A stretch of 58,766 nucleotides of DNA from Amycolatopsis decaplanina DSM 44594 (GTDB taxonomy: Bacteria > Actinomycetota > Actinomycetes > Mycobacteriales > Pseudonocardiaceae): assembly GCF_000342005.1 (NCBI RefSeq), contig NZ_AOHO01000080.1, positions 1 through 58,766 of the forward strand, read 5' to 3'. A program made the translations under genes and the position numbers. This document shows, one piece after another, positions 8,343-17,145 of this stretch. A model generated the notes under the pieces. That model saw nothing but the letters and a program-made list of their open reading frames with translations. It was not told the DNA's origin and did not search any database. Within the stretch, counting starts at the first letter, position 1. Each line of letters begins with the position of its first letter.

Positions 8343-8718
8343 AGGGCTCGGGCGAATCCTGGGCGCTCCCGGCGGAAACGCTCGCTACAGTCCACTCCTG
8401 GCCGGATCGTCTCCTGCCCCTCGAACGAGCGCTCGACCGCGACCAGGAGAAGTGACCGGGCGAGTGATTATCGGTTTCGAATGGGCCAGGCGTTGCGCCG
8501 CCTCCACCGTGCACCGGTAGTCACTTGCCGGTCGACTTCGCGATCGGTCGCGGCCGCAGCATCCCGGAACGTGCGGTGGTTCAGTGAGCACGGCCGGCAG
8601 GACGCGGGAGTCAGGACTCGACCTCGGTCCTGACCGGAGTCGTGGTGCGCCACGACAGATACCGAACACAACGCCGCCGAGTGTCTGAAGTGGACTATCA
8701 AGCGCAGAAAGGACGTTC
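8343..8718. other. intergenic region
   Basis: I find no gene in these 376 bases. Open frames are short and Arg/Pro-rich, and no strong hairpin or RNA gene was seen. It should contain the promoter of the small plus-strand gene at 8719, which has an AAAGGA ribosome-binding sequence. Confidence 0.3.
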
Positions 8719-9144
8719 ATGCTGTATGAGGAACACAGCCGTGTCCGGATCGCTGCGCTCCGGCGACGCGCCACCGCCGTCTACCGCTTGCCCGCCACGG
8801 GACAGGACCTCGTGGCGAAGGTCGCGCCGCTCGCCGCCCGCGCCCGCGCCGAACGCGTCGTGCACCTGACGCGCCGGCTGCGCGCACAAGGCTTCCGCTG
8901 CACGGAACGCGGCTCGGCGGATCCATACCAGGCGCTTGAGACGGCGCTGTGGTTGGCGTATCCGAGTATGGCCGCGATCTCGGTCGTGCTGGTCGTGCCG
9001 CTGTTGAGCAGTACCACGATCTCCCGATTTCTGGCGTCCAGCACCGCGAGGAAGTCTTTGGCGACGGCGTTGTCCAGCACCTCGCTCTCCGGCCCCTGTA
9101 CAGGCGTGGTGCAGCTTGCGTTCGAAGTCCTCGCGTGGATATGA
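8719..9144 (+). CDS. small hypothetical protein with a probably spurious C-terminal half
   Basis: The first 65 residues (MLYEEHSRVRIAALRRRA, then DLVAKVAPLAARARAERVVHL) look like the basic helical mini-proteins frequent in actinomycetes, and a good ribosome-binding site (AAAGGA) precedes the ATG. From about residue 68 the frame runs antisense through the remnant of another gene on the minus strand. The C-terminal residues are therefore probably not original coding sequence: the gene seems to have lost its own stop at a junction near 8920. Confidence 0.35.
   Translation: MLYEEHSRVRIAALRRRATAVYRLPATGQDLVAKVAPLAARARAERVVHLTRRLRAQGFRCTERGSADPYQALETALWLAYPSMAAISVVLVVPLLSSTTISRFLASSTARKSLATALSSTSLSGPCTGVVQLAFEVLAWI
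8915..9090 (-). pseudogene. remnant of a C-terminal helix-turn-helix segment
   Basis: On the minus strand, bases 9090 to about 8945 encode EVLDNAVAKDFLAVLDARN followed by REIVVLLNSGTTSTTEIAAI and LGYANHSAVS. This looks like the conserved end of an actinomycete protein with a sigma-like helix-turn-helix (the usual continuation is SKRL plus a basic helix). One missing base after HSAVS breaks the frame; in the next frame the expected KRLVWIRR follows. No upstream part or start is found, so this is a short orphan fragment. Confidence 0.5.
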
Positions 9145-9178
9145 CCAGTGGCCGGCCAAGTTCCGGCGCTCCACCGGA

Positions 9179-10258
9179 TCATGACACCTTGAACGCGCCG
9201 CGCGGCTCGCCGAGGTCCGACCCGACGCCTACGAAGGCGTACGTACCGGTCTTGCCGATCGGGTGATGCGCCCAGCGCCGCACGGTGGGGCCGGACTCGT
9301 CGTTCCCCACCCACCACTGGTGGGTGACGAACCGGCTGCGGTGCAGCGGCCACGGCGCCGGAACGTCGGCGGTGTCCCGCCGGAACGGTTCCAGCCGGTC
9401 CCACGGGAGGGCGGCGGCCACCGCGGCCAGGTCGGTTGCGCGCCGCAGCGCGCTCTCCGGGGTGATCCCGGTGGTGCTCATCGCCGCCGCGACCAGCTGA
9501 TCTCCGCTGATCGTCCAGAGCAGGTCCAGGTCGTGCGCCGCCCGCAGGACTTTCGGGACGGACAGGAGCAGGCTTGCGAAGTCCGGGTCGTCGGTATGCC
9601 GCAGTTCGGCGGGAACATCGCCGTCCACCGATTCCTCGAGTTCCGCGAGCATGCCGGGCTCCCAGGCGGCCAGCGAAGACAGGTAGGGCAGGGGATAGGG
9701 CAGCGTCACGGCGCACACGGTCAGGTGCACCGTAGCGGCCTCGAGCGCCCGTTCCGCCTTGCCCATCTTGACGAGGCTGTCGAAATCGGCCTCGTTGATC
9801 ACGTCGAGGTCGAAGACGGTGACCGGGAAGCCGCAGAACCGCGTGCTGGTCACGCCCTGGGCGACGAGTTCGGCGGCGTGCCGGGCCCGGACCGCCTTCC
9901 TCGGGTCCACCACGTCGTCGACGTTCTGGTCGACGCGCCCGAAGCGGGCGGCCAGCATGGTCGAACGCTCCTCGAAGGTCGTGTCCGCGAACTGGACCAG
10001 CCTTCCGCGGCGTGCGATCAGTTCGTCGTGGACGTGCCGGTCCTCCTCGCGGGCTCGCACCACTTTGGCGAACTCCCGCCGGCTGGACGCGAACCCGCCG
10101 TACGTCAGGGCCGCCAGCCACAGGACGAAGACGATGAGCAGTGCGGTCCACCCCGCGTACAGCAGCACCACGATGAACAAGGCGAGCGAGAGAGCCGCCG
10201 CTATTTGGTTGTACGGCGTGCGCGCCAGAATGTGTTTTTCCAGCGTCGTGCGATTCAC
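9179..10258 (-). CDS. membrane-anchored hypothetical protein
   Basis: The 359-residue protein starts MNRTTLEKHILARTPYNQI. Two adjacent hydrophobic helices (roughly residues 18-52, IAAALSLALFIVVLLYAG and ALLIVFVLWLAALTYGG) are followed by a large soluble domain of about 300 residues. That domain has a charged helical neck (REFAKVVRAREEDRHVHDEL) and a mixed alpha/beta body ending GEPRGAFKVS. With no signal cleavage site, a hairpin anchor with the body in the cytoplasm is likely. I do not recognise the family. It is divergent from the SARP regulator gene, with about 150 bp between them. Confidence 0.65.
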   Translation of the reverse strand: MNRTTLEKHILARTPYNQIAAALSLALFIVVLLYAGWTALLIVFVLWLAALTYGGFASSRREFAKVVRAREEDRHVHDELIARRGRLVQFADTTFEERSTMLAARFGRVDQNVDDVVDPRKAVRARHAAELVAQGVTSTRFCGFPVTVFDLDVINEADFDSLVKMGKAERALEAATVHLTVCAVTLPYPLPYLSSLAAWEPGMLAELEESVDGDVPAELRHTDDPDFASLLLSVPKVLRAAHDLDLLWTISGDQLVAAAMSTTGITPESALRRATDLAAVAAALPWDRLEPFRRDTADVPAPWPLHRSRFVTHQWWVGNDESGPTVRRWAHHPIGKTGTYAFVGVGSDLGEPRGAFKVS

Positions 10259-10411
10259 GGAATTGGCCCCCTTCGTGGCAAGTGGACTTAGTCTATTTAC
10301 TCTCCGTGATCCGGTCTCGTGCCGCTGAGCTGGGGATTCAAGGTTTCGGCAAGACCGGAAAGCGCCGTCCGCGCACCCGTCCTAGGATGTGCCCGACGGG
10401 GGAGAGTGATC

Positions 10412-13123
10412 ATGCGTTTCGCTGTTCTCGGGGTTATCGAGGCCTACGCGGACGAGCGGCCGGTGGACCTGGGCCACGCGGTGCAGCAAGGTGTGCTGGC
10501 CGCCTTGCTGGTCGACGCCGGCCGGGTGGTGTCGGCCGATCAGATCCTCGAGCGGGTGTGGAACGACCGCCTCCCGCATCGCGCCGTGGACAACCTCTAC
10601 ACCTACATTTCGCGGCTGCGGCGCATCGAAGGCGTCGACATCGTTCGCCGCCAAGGCGGTTATGTGCTCGATGTCGTTCCCGACGCCGTCGACCTGCACC
10701 GGTTCCGGGCGCTGCTCGACGAGGCGTACGGCCTGGCGGATGCCGAGGCCGTCGTTCTGCTCGACGAGGCGTTGGGTCTCTGGCGCGGCGAGCCGTTCGG
10801 TTCGCTGGACACCCCGTGGTTCGCGGCCTTGCGCGGCCGGCTCGTCAAGGAACGGTTCGCCGCGTGGTTGCACCGCAACGACATCGTGCTGCGCCGCGGC
10901 GGGCACGCGGAGCTCATTCCCGATCTGCTGGCCGCGACGGCCGAAAGCCCGCGGGACGAACGGCTGGCGGGCCAGCTGATGCTCGCGCTGTACCGGGACG
11001 GCCGCCAAGCTGAGTCGTTGTCCTTGTACGACCGGCTGCGGCGTCGTCTCGCCGAGGAACAGGGCGTGGATCCGAGCCCGCCTCTGCAACGTCTGCATCT
11101 GCAGGTCGTTTCCGCCGATGCGGCGATAGCCGCGCCCGTGGAGCGGACCGTGCCGTGTCAGCTGCCCGCCCGGCCGCCGGTGTTCGTCGGACGCGCGAGC
11201 GAACTGGAGGCGTTGGACGGCAGGTCGTCCGGGGTGGTGGTGATCGGCGGTCCCGGCGGGGTCGGCAAGACGTCGTTCGTGCTGCGCTGGGCCTATGACC
11301 GGCTCGACCGGTTCCCCGACGGCCAGCTGTACCTCAACCTCCGGGGTTTCGATCCCACCGCGGCGCCTCTCGAACCTGTTGTGGCGTTGCGGGGTTTCCT
11401 GGACGCGCTCCAGGTTCCGCCGGAGCGGATTCCGGACGACGTCGACGCGCGCAGCACGCTGTTCCGGGGTTTGGTGGCGCGACGGCGTTTGCTGGTGGTG
11501 CTGGACAACGCGCGGGACGAGGGTCAGGTCCGGCCGTTGCTGCCCGGCGGAAGCGAGTGCCTGGTGGTGGTCACCAGCCGCAGCCGGCTGACCGGGCTCG
11601 TCGCCGCCGAACAGGCCCGCCCCCTCCGGATGCCGATGCTGGAAGTGTCCGAGGCCGCGGCGTTGCTGACCCACCGGATCGACCGGCGGGGGCTCGCCGA
11701 CGAGGCCGCCGTCGAGGAACTGGTCCGGTTCACCGGGGGGCTGCCGCTGGCGCTGGCCGTGGTGGCCGCGAGGGCGATCGCGCATCCTGAGATCCCGTTG
11801 GGGGCGCTGGTCGCGGAACTGCGGGATGAACAGGGCCGCCTCGACGCGCTGGACGCGGGCGATCCGGCCTCCAGTGTGCGCGCGGTGACTTCCTGGTCGT
11901 ACCACGGGCTTTCCGCGGACGCGGCTCGGCTGTTCCGGCTCCTCGGTGTCCACTCCGGACCGGACATCGGCCTGGCCGCGGCGTCCGCGCTGGCAGGCGT
12001 GACCGCCGTCCAGGTGCGGCCACTGCTCGCGGAGCTGAACCGGACGCACATGGTCGACGAGCACGAGCCCGGACGGTTCCGTTCCCACGACCTGCTCCGC
12101 GCCTTCGCCCGGGAGCAGGCGTCCGAGGACGAAGCGCACGAGGCGCTCGGGCGGGTGCTGGATCACTACCTCCACACCGGATTCGCCGCGGAACGGAGAT
12201 TGTCCCCGCACTGGCCGCCGATCGCCCTGGCCGAACCGCGCGCGGGAGCGGCGCCCCGCGCTATCGCGACCTACGACGAGGCGATCGCGTGGTTCACCGC
12301 CGAGCACGCCGCGATACTCGCGGCGACCGAACTCGCCGTTGCTTCCGGGGACTTCGACACGCACGCGTGGCAGATACCGTGGACGATCTCGACGTTCCTC
12401 ACCCGCAGCGGCCGGTGGGATCAGCGGGCCGCGACCCAGCAGATCGCTCTGGACGCGGCGAAGCGCCTCGGTGATCGCGCCGCGCAAGCCGCCGCCCTGC
12501 ACCTGCTCGGCCGGGTGCGCAGCATGGCCGGCGATCATGCGCAGGCCTTGGCGGACTTGACCGGTGCGCTGACGCTGTATCAGGAGATCGGTGATCTCAC
12601 AGGGGAAGCCACGACCCACTTTTCCCTCGGTCTCGCCAGCGGGGGTCGCGAAGACCACGAGACCGCGCTGAACCACGCGTACCGGGCGCTGGAGTTGTTC
12701 CGTGCCACGGAGGATCGTCCGTGGGAGGCCTTCAGCGTCAGCGCGCTCGGCTGGTACAGCGCCCGGCTCGGGCAGGACGAGCCCGCGATCGCCTACAGCT
12801 CGGAGGCACTGCAGCTGCTTCGCGACGTCGGCGACCGCGACTGCGAAGCCCACGTCCTGCGCACCCTCGGCTACGTGCATCACCGCCGCGGCGAGTACGT
12901 CCTCGCCGCCGACTATCACGCGCTGGCGGGCGATCTCTTCCACGCCCTGGGCGACACGTACAGCGAGGCGGCCACCGCCGACCAATTGGGCGACGCCCGG
13001 CATCACGCAGGAGATGCCGACGCGGCTCGGCAGGCCTGGCAACGGGCAGAAGCGCTGCTCAGCGACCTTGGGCACCCGGACGCCGAGGCCGTCCGGGCCA
13101 AGCTGACACCGCCGCGGAACTGA
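10412..13123 (+). CDS. AfsR/SARP family transcriptional regulator with NB-ARC and TPR domains
   Basis: The 903-residue protein starts at the ATG at 10412 behind GGGGGAGAG. Residues 1-95 form the OmpR-like winged helix (MRFAVLGVIEAYAD; AVDNLYTYISRLRR), and residues 100-245 the BTAD helical domain (LYDRLRRRLAEEQGVDPSP). An NB-ARC ATPase follows, with P-loop GGPGGVGKTSF near residues 280-290, the RLLVVLDNARDE block near 358, and the GLPLALAVVAARA motif near 445. Residues 620-900 hold tetratricopeptide-like repeats. This is the full AfsR-type architecture. SARPs activate antibiotic genes by binding direct repeats near the -35 region. It lies about 2.7 kb before the central biosynthetic locus, separated by a decayed gene, so a pathway-specific role is plausible but unproven. 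Confidence 0.9.
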   Translation: MRFAVLGVIEAYADERPVDLGHAVQQGVLAALLVDAGRVVSADQILERVWNDRLPHRAVDNLYTYISRLRRIEGVDIVRRQGGYVLDVVPDAVDLHRFRALLDEAYGLADAEAVVLLDEALGLWRGEPFGSLDTPWFAALRGRLVKERFAAWLHRNDIVLRRGGHAELIPDLLAATAESPRDERLAGQLMLALYRDGRQAESLSLYDRLRRRLAEEQGVDPSPPLQRLHLQVVSADAAIAAPVERTVPCQLPARPPVFVGRASELEALDGRSSGVVVIGGPGGVGKTSFVLRWAYDRLDRFPDGQLYLNLRGFDPTAAPLEPVVALRGFLDALQVPPERIPDDVDARSTLFRGLVARRRLLVVLDNARDEGQVRPLLPGGSECLVVVTSRSRLTGLVAAEQARPLRMPMLEVSEAAALLTHRIDRRGLADEAAVEELVRFTGGLPLALAVVAARAIAHPEIPLGALVAELRDEQGRLDALDAGDPASSVRAVTSWSYHGLSADAARLFRLLGVHSGPDIGLAAASALAGVTAVQVRPLLAELNRTHMVDEHEPGRFRSHDLLRAFAREQASEDEAHEALGRVLDHYLHTGFAAERRLSPHWPPIALAEPRAGAAPRAIATYDEAIAWFTAEHAAILAATELAVASGDFDTHAWQIPWTISTFLTRSGRWDQRAATQQIALDAAKRLGDRAAQAAALHLLGRVRSMAGDHAQALADLTGALTLYQEIGDLTGEATTHFSLGLASGGREDHETALNHAYRALELFRATEDRPWEAFSVSALGWYSARLGQDEPAIAYSSEALQLLRDVGDRDCEAHVLRTLGYVHHRRGEYVLAADYHALAGDLFHALGDTYSEAATADQLGDARHHAGDADAARQAWQRAEALLSDLGHPDAEAVRAKLTPPRN

Positions 13124-13125
13124 TG

Positions 13126-13320
13126 TCAGTGCGGTGACCGTCGGCGGTCAGCGCGCCAGGCGATCGTTCTCGCCAGGTCCTCGGCGACGCCCAGCGCGGT
13201 GATGATCTCGGGGAGTGTCTCCATGATGTCTCCCAGCTGACCGTTGTCGGGCACATCGCCGGTCAGGAGGGCGTCCCGTCGACGACGTGGCCGCGCGAGC
13301 GCGACAGTGATGGCGTCCAA
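13126..13320 (-). CDS. small hypothetical protein, 64 aa
   Basis: The short frame encodes a helical sequence (DAITVALARPRRRRDALLTGD, then VPDNGQLGDIMETLPEIITALG) with credible protein character and no membrane segment. Its stop is 2 bp from the SARP stop, a tail-to-tail arrangement. The true start is uncertain and the coding frame may extend upstream from a non-ATG codon. I do not recognise it. Confidence 0.4.
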   Translation of the reverse strand: MDAITVALARPRRRRDALLTGDVPDNGQLGDIMETLPEIITALGVAEDLARTIAWRADRRRSPH

Positions 13321-13440
13321 CGTCTGCCAGATGGGGTTTACGCAGCTTTGCCAATAGCGGCGCCGCGCCGAATTCTGGTCACTCGCACCGGAGCAGTGTG
13401 AGTGACCAGCGCAAATAAGCGAACAGGCCTAGGGGGAAGG

Positions 13441-14200
13441 TCATGTAGGCGATGTAGATTGCGCGCACAAAGTGCACACAAGGGCGGCGCGGTTGCTCCT
13501 ACGCGACACTGGGGTCAGTCCGGCGGCGGCTGTTCGTGCGAGCACGTGCCCGAACCACTCGTATCGCTCCGGTGTGACGTGGAAGCCAGGGATCGAGATA
13601 CGGGCCTCGTCACCGCTGGAGGGCAGGTGGATTTGGGGGAAGTGGTTGATGTCGCTGAGCTCGGCATCCAGACCGCCACTCTCAGCGTTGGGACTCCCTA
13701 GCCAGCCGCCGCTTCCCTTGGCGCAGAGGGCGTGCACGGTGACGTGGCCGTCCAGGGGCAGCTCCGTGCTGAAGATCAGGCAGGGGGTTCGTTCCATGGT
13801 CCGATGTGCACCGCCTCCACGTGAGCCGATGCAGACGCCAGTTGGACGTGGGAGTGTGCGGCGTTGCTGTGGTTGCCCTTACAGGCGATCGGGAGCACCA
13901 GCGAAGGCGCTCCCGGCTTCCACAGCTCGGCGAAGAACTGCGGGCGGTAACGGTAGGACTGTCGTGCTCCCTTGTCTCGGCTGGTCAAGGCCCAGCCTGC
14001 GCGCAGCGCCGTGTCCGCGGGCACGATGGAGACGACGTCAGGGCGAAGCCGACGCCGAGCTCGCTCGACTGGTCGGCCTTGAAGTAGTCCGCCGTCTCCT
14101 TGCCCTCAGCGGACAGCTTCAGGAAGGAACCTATTGAGGGGTAAGGCAAAGGTGGCGTGTTGCGTGCCGGAGGCCGGCTGATCGCGATCTTACCGTCCAC
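13441..14200 (-). pseudogene. conserved-looking orphan gene broken by two one-base frameshifts
   Basis: Three minus-strand frames join into one protein. The first (from ATG 14200) runs MDGKIAISRPPARNTPPLPY to ETADYFKADQSSELGVGFAL. Near 14040 one base is missing and the next frame continues DVVSIVPADTALRAGWALTS through KPGAPSLVLPIACKGNHSNA to VEAVHIGPWNE. At a five-C run near 13787 the frame shifts again and continues CLIFSTELPLDGHVTVHALC to ERYEWFGHVLARTAAAGLTP. Joined, this is about 240 residues of typical globular sequence with no membrane segment. I cannot name the family. Either the gene is decayed or the assembly has indels here; the homopolymer at the second break keeps the error option open. 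Confidence 0.65.
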
Positions 14201-14248
14201 AAGGGACGCTAAACTCCTCCGCGTGTCCGATTTGAGCGGTTTTCGCGG

Positions 14249-14298
14249 GGGTCGTGAGTGGCAATGATCGTTCTAGCCCTCTTTACCACTCACGACCC
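14249..14298. repeat. 13-bp inverted repeat (hairpin)
   Basis: GGGTCGTGAGTGG (14249-14261) and CCACTCACGACCC (14286-14298) are perfect complements around 24 nt. The same half-site core GTCGTGAGTGG recurs at 28368-28378 at the end of the FAD oxidoreductase gene, and a related GGTGAGTG arm forms the terminator at 17713. It may be a dispersed intergenic element or terminator family in this genome. Confidence 0.55.
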
Positions 14299-14566
14299 GC
14301 GCGAGAACTGGACATCAGGACATCAATCGGGCGCACAATCCGCGCGAAGTGTCCCTTGTGGACACATCGTGCCGAGGTCATCCCCGCGAGCCAGTCCGGA
14401 ACCCTGCTGTCCGGGGCGGCCATCACATCGTGAGTCGGCGAGGATGGCCTGTGCGGCAGGGGTTCGATCACGCCACGTTTGACTTACCCCTCGATATGTC
14501 GCCGGTCAGCGCCTGGCTGTACTTCAGCGCACCCCAGTGCTCGGCGAGTCCGCGCGCGGCGCCTCG

Positions 14567-14905
14567 TCACGACAGGGCGATGGCCCGGCTGAGAACGTGC
14601 AGCACGTCCCACGACGTCAGCTGAGAGGATTTGTCTCCCCATGCGCCTATCGGATGCAGTTCGGGCTTTCGCCGCAGGACCTCGTCCTTAACGCTGTTGT
14701 CGTCAGCTTGCTTCTTTGCGCGCCTCTTGTCGTCATCGGTTGCCGCGGCGGCCACGGCGCCAACCAAGCCGGAATCCGAGTGGAGGGAGACGTTCGAGCA
14801 TTGCGCGAGATCCTTCAGCACGTGCACTGCGGGCTTCAACATCATCCTCTTATGTACCCCTCGGCCGATTGAACTCACTAATTCGTGATCAACACCGACG
14901 TGCAA
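14567..14905 (-). CDS. hypothetical protein, possibly the remnant of a longer gene
   Basis: Up to 112 residues; the credible part starts at an internal Met (MLKPAVHVLKDLAQCSNVSL) and contains a lysine-rich helix (DDDKRRAKKQADDNSVKDEV). Composition is protein-like, unlike the surrounding frames. After the TGA at 14567 the same frame continues RGAARGLAEHWGALKYSQAL to another stop, so the original gene may have been longer. No family is recognised and no strong ribosome-binding site is visible. Confidence 0.3.
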   Translation of the reverse strand: MHVGVDHELVSSIGRGVHKRMMLKPAVHVLKDLAQCSNVSLHSDSGLVGAVAAAATDDDKRRAKKQADDNSVKDEVLRRKPELHPIGAWGDKSSQLTSWDVLHVLSRAIALS

Positions 14906-15476
14906 TTATGCGTTTGTGATCAAACGCACGGTTCCGCTCAACGAGTGAGGCGTGTCGAGGATCGTGGGTCGCCTTGAATAGCTCCCGCGGGGGCGAACGT
15001 TCAACACGGCCACGCAGGTCTCGGCGCCAGATCTGTTCGGCCAATGCTCCGAGCCGATTTCCTCGTGCGCAACGAGAAAGTGCGTCGACTCAAGTCCAGG
15101 GGGCGTGGCCGTCTGCTCCCTTGCTCGGTCGCTCCTCCGGGCTGCCGGGGTGTACTCGCCTATGCTGTTACGCCTTTTGGCAATGTGATGAAGGCGAAAA
15201 GTAAAATAGGGCAGCCGAATTAGAAATTCCGGCAGAAGGTGAATTCGCTCACGGCTCGCTCCATGATCGAGCACCGATGGCCGCGTGGAGCCACCCGTTC
15301 ACGTGAAGAGTGTGGTCCAGAAGATCACGCGGAGGACGCTTGAAGCCGCCATCCGGATGATCCCCGCGAAGAGACCGCAACCTGCGCGCGTGAAAGTCTC
15401 GCTGCCCCCGTTTTCTCGCTGGGTGTGACTGTTAGCGTGCGGAGAGAAGCCATGGTCAATGGATGGGAGGCATTCG
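14906..15476. other. intergenic region before the biosynthetic locus
   Basis: No supported gene lies in this stretch, which has a lower GC content than the flanks in places. Short overlapping frames occur on both strands. It separates the decayed region at 13.4-14.9 kb from the intact locus and should hold the promoter of the small secreted protein. Confidence 0.3.
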
Positions 15477-15788
15477 ATGAACCGTTTTGTCACCGCAGTG
15501 CTCAGCGCGGCGTCAGCGAGTATGCTGCTGCTCGCGTCCAGCCCGCCGGCCCAGGCTGTGGCGGGCGAGGTTGTGGTCTTCTCACACGAACTCCAGCGCC
15601 TGGACAGTTACAAGAATCCCGAAGGATGCAACATCCTTCCCGTCGCCGCACACGTTCTGGTCAATCAGAGCTCTTCCGGCGTGGTCGTCCACGGGGATCC
15701 GCTGTGCCTGACACCCGGCGTGCGGGTCGAGGCGGGGTACGGCTCCCACGTACCACCGATGAGCGGCTCGTTCTCGATCAGCCGCTGA
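15477..15788 (+). CDS. small secreted hypothetical protein
   Basis: The protein has 103 residues from the ATG at 15477, which has a GGGAGG ribosome-binding site; an in-frame ATG at 15459 adds six residues. A clear signal peptide (MNRFVTAVLSAASASMLLLA followed by SSPPAQA) is followed by a mature domain of about 75 residues with two cysteines (EGCNILPVAA and GDPLCLTPGV) that could form one disulfide. Similar small exported proteins of unknown role are common in actinomycetes. It ends 35 bp before the nucleotide-sugar dehydrogenase and may be its operon leader gene. Confidence 0.65.
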   Translation: MNRFVTAVLSAASASMLLLASSPPAQAVAGEVVVFSHELQRLDSYKNPEGCNILPVAAHVLVNQSSSGVVVHGDPLCLTPGVRVEAGYGSHVPPMSGSFSISR

Positions 15789-15823
15789 CCGGCCGGGTGA
15801 CCACGGAATCGAGAAGGGCTCAA

Positions 15824-17071
15824 GTGTCTGTCGACCTTGTCGTCGTAGGAATCGGCTACGTCGGATTGCCATTGGCGGAAGCGGCCGGCGCGGCGGGCCT
15901 GTCCGTCCTCGGATACGACATTTCGCCATTCGTCGCGGCCGAGGTGGCCGCCGGCCGGTCCCATGTGCCCGATGTGTCCGCGAGCCGATTGCGGGCCATG
16001 CGGGCAAGGGGATTCACGGTGACGACCGACCCCGGGGTGCTCGGGCGGGCGGAAACGATCGTGCTGTGCGTGCCGACAGGATTGAACTCCGACGGAGGAC
16101 CGGATCTCGCCGCGGTGCGCGCCGCGGCGGAGACGGTCGCCGAACATCTGCGACCCGGCACATTGGTGGTGCTCGAGTCGACGAGTTTCCCCGGCACCAC
16201 CGACGAAATCGTGCGGCCGATCCTGGAAAAACACGGTTTGGCCGCCGGGGTGGACTTCTCGCTCGCCTATTCGCCCGAACGAGTCGACCCCGGGAATCCC
16301 CGGTTCGGCATCCGTAACACCCCGAAGGTGGTCAGCGGCCATACCCCGTCGTGCGCCCAGAGGTGCACGGACTTCTATGGGCGGTTCGTCGACACGGTGG
16401 TGGTTGCTCGCGGTACCAGGGAAGCCGAAATGGCCAAGCTCCTGGAGAACACCTACCGATACGTGAACATCGCGCTGGTCAACGAGATCGCGATCTTTTG
16501 CGACCAGCTCGACGTCGACATCTGGGACGTGCTGCACTGCGCGGCGACCAAGCCGTTCGGCTTCATGCCCTTCACCCCCGGCCCAGGAGTCGGCGGGCAC
16601 TGCATCCCGGTCGACCCCAAATACCTGCTGGACAAAGCCGAGCGCGAGGGGGCGAAGCTCGGTATCGTGCGCGCGGCCCGCTCGGTGGACGACCGGATGC
16701 CGGATCACGTGGTCGAACGAGTGACACGGTTACTCGCCGAGAACGGGAAACCCCTGCGGGAAGCGAAAGTGCTGCTGCTCGGTGTCGCGTACAAGCCCGA
16801 TGTGCCGGACACGCGGGAATCCTCCGCCATCCGCGTCGCCGTCCGGTTGCACGCGCTCGGCGCCGACGTGTCCTACCACGATCCGGTGGCGGTCGCGATG
16901 CCCGAGCTGGGGCCGCCCGCCGACGATCTCGACACGGCACTGCGCACCGCGGACGTCACCGTTCTGCTGGTACCGCACCGTGCCTACCACCTCGGCCGGC
17001 TGGCCTCGACAGCCAGGCTGTTCTTCGACACGACGGGACAGGTTCCCGGAGAGGAGGTCGTCCGCCTCTGA
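15824..17071 (+). CDS. UDP-sugar 6-dehydrogenase (WecC/WbpA type)
   Basis: The 415-residue protein starts at the GTG at 15824 behind GAGAAGGG; the long in-frame extension upstream runs through the preceding secreted-protein gene in another frame and is not used. The N-terminal Rossmann motif GIGYVGLPLAEAA binds NAD. The central helix LLENTYRYVNIALVNEIAIF and the nucleophile Cys260 in PGPGVGGHCIPVDPKYL are diagnostic of the UDP-glucose/GDP-mannose dehydrogenase family. The C-terminal UDP-binding domain has GVAYKPDVPDTRESSA. The enzyme makes a nucleotide-linked uronic acid by two NAD-dependent oxidations. PGVGGHCIPVDP is closer to UDP-N-acetylhexosamine dehydrogenases (WecC, WbpA) than to UDP-glucose dehydrogenase. 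No glycosyltransferase adjoins it. Confidence 0.88.
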   Translation: MSVDLVVVGIGYVGLPLAEAAGAAGLSVLGYDISPFVAAEVAAGRSHVPDVSASRLRAMRARGFTVTTDPGVLGRAETIVLCVPTGLNSDGGPDLAAVRAAAETVAEHLRPGTLVVLESTSFPGTTDEIVRPILEKHGLAAGVDFSLAYSPERVDPGNPRFGIRNTPKVVSGHTPSCAQRCTDFYGRFVDTVVVARGTREAEMAKLLENTYRYVNIALVNEIAIFCDQLDVDIWDVLHCAATKPFGFMPFTPGPGVGGHCIPVDPKYLLDKAEREGAKLGIVRAARSVDDRMPDHVVERVTRLLAENGKPLREAKVLLLGVAYKPDVPDTRESSAIRVAVRLHALGADVSYHDPVAVAMPELGPPADDLDTALRTADVTVLLVPHRAYHLGRLASTARLFFDTTGQVPGEEVVRL

Positions 17072-17145
17072 TCGACCCGCCGGCGCCAGAGCCGGCGTGC
17101 AGGTACCGCAATGCCGACGAAATTCCGCGAACGGAGTGAGTGCGA

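Noticed and set aside
10382..13075. 897-residue minus-strand open frame opposite the SARP gene
   Set aside because: It is a high-GC shadow: Arg/Gln/His-rich with no domain; the plus strand encodes a complete SARP.
14906..15274. 122-residue minus-strand frame
   Set aside because: No family, no ribosome-binding site, uneven composition; overlaps another frame on the plus strand.
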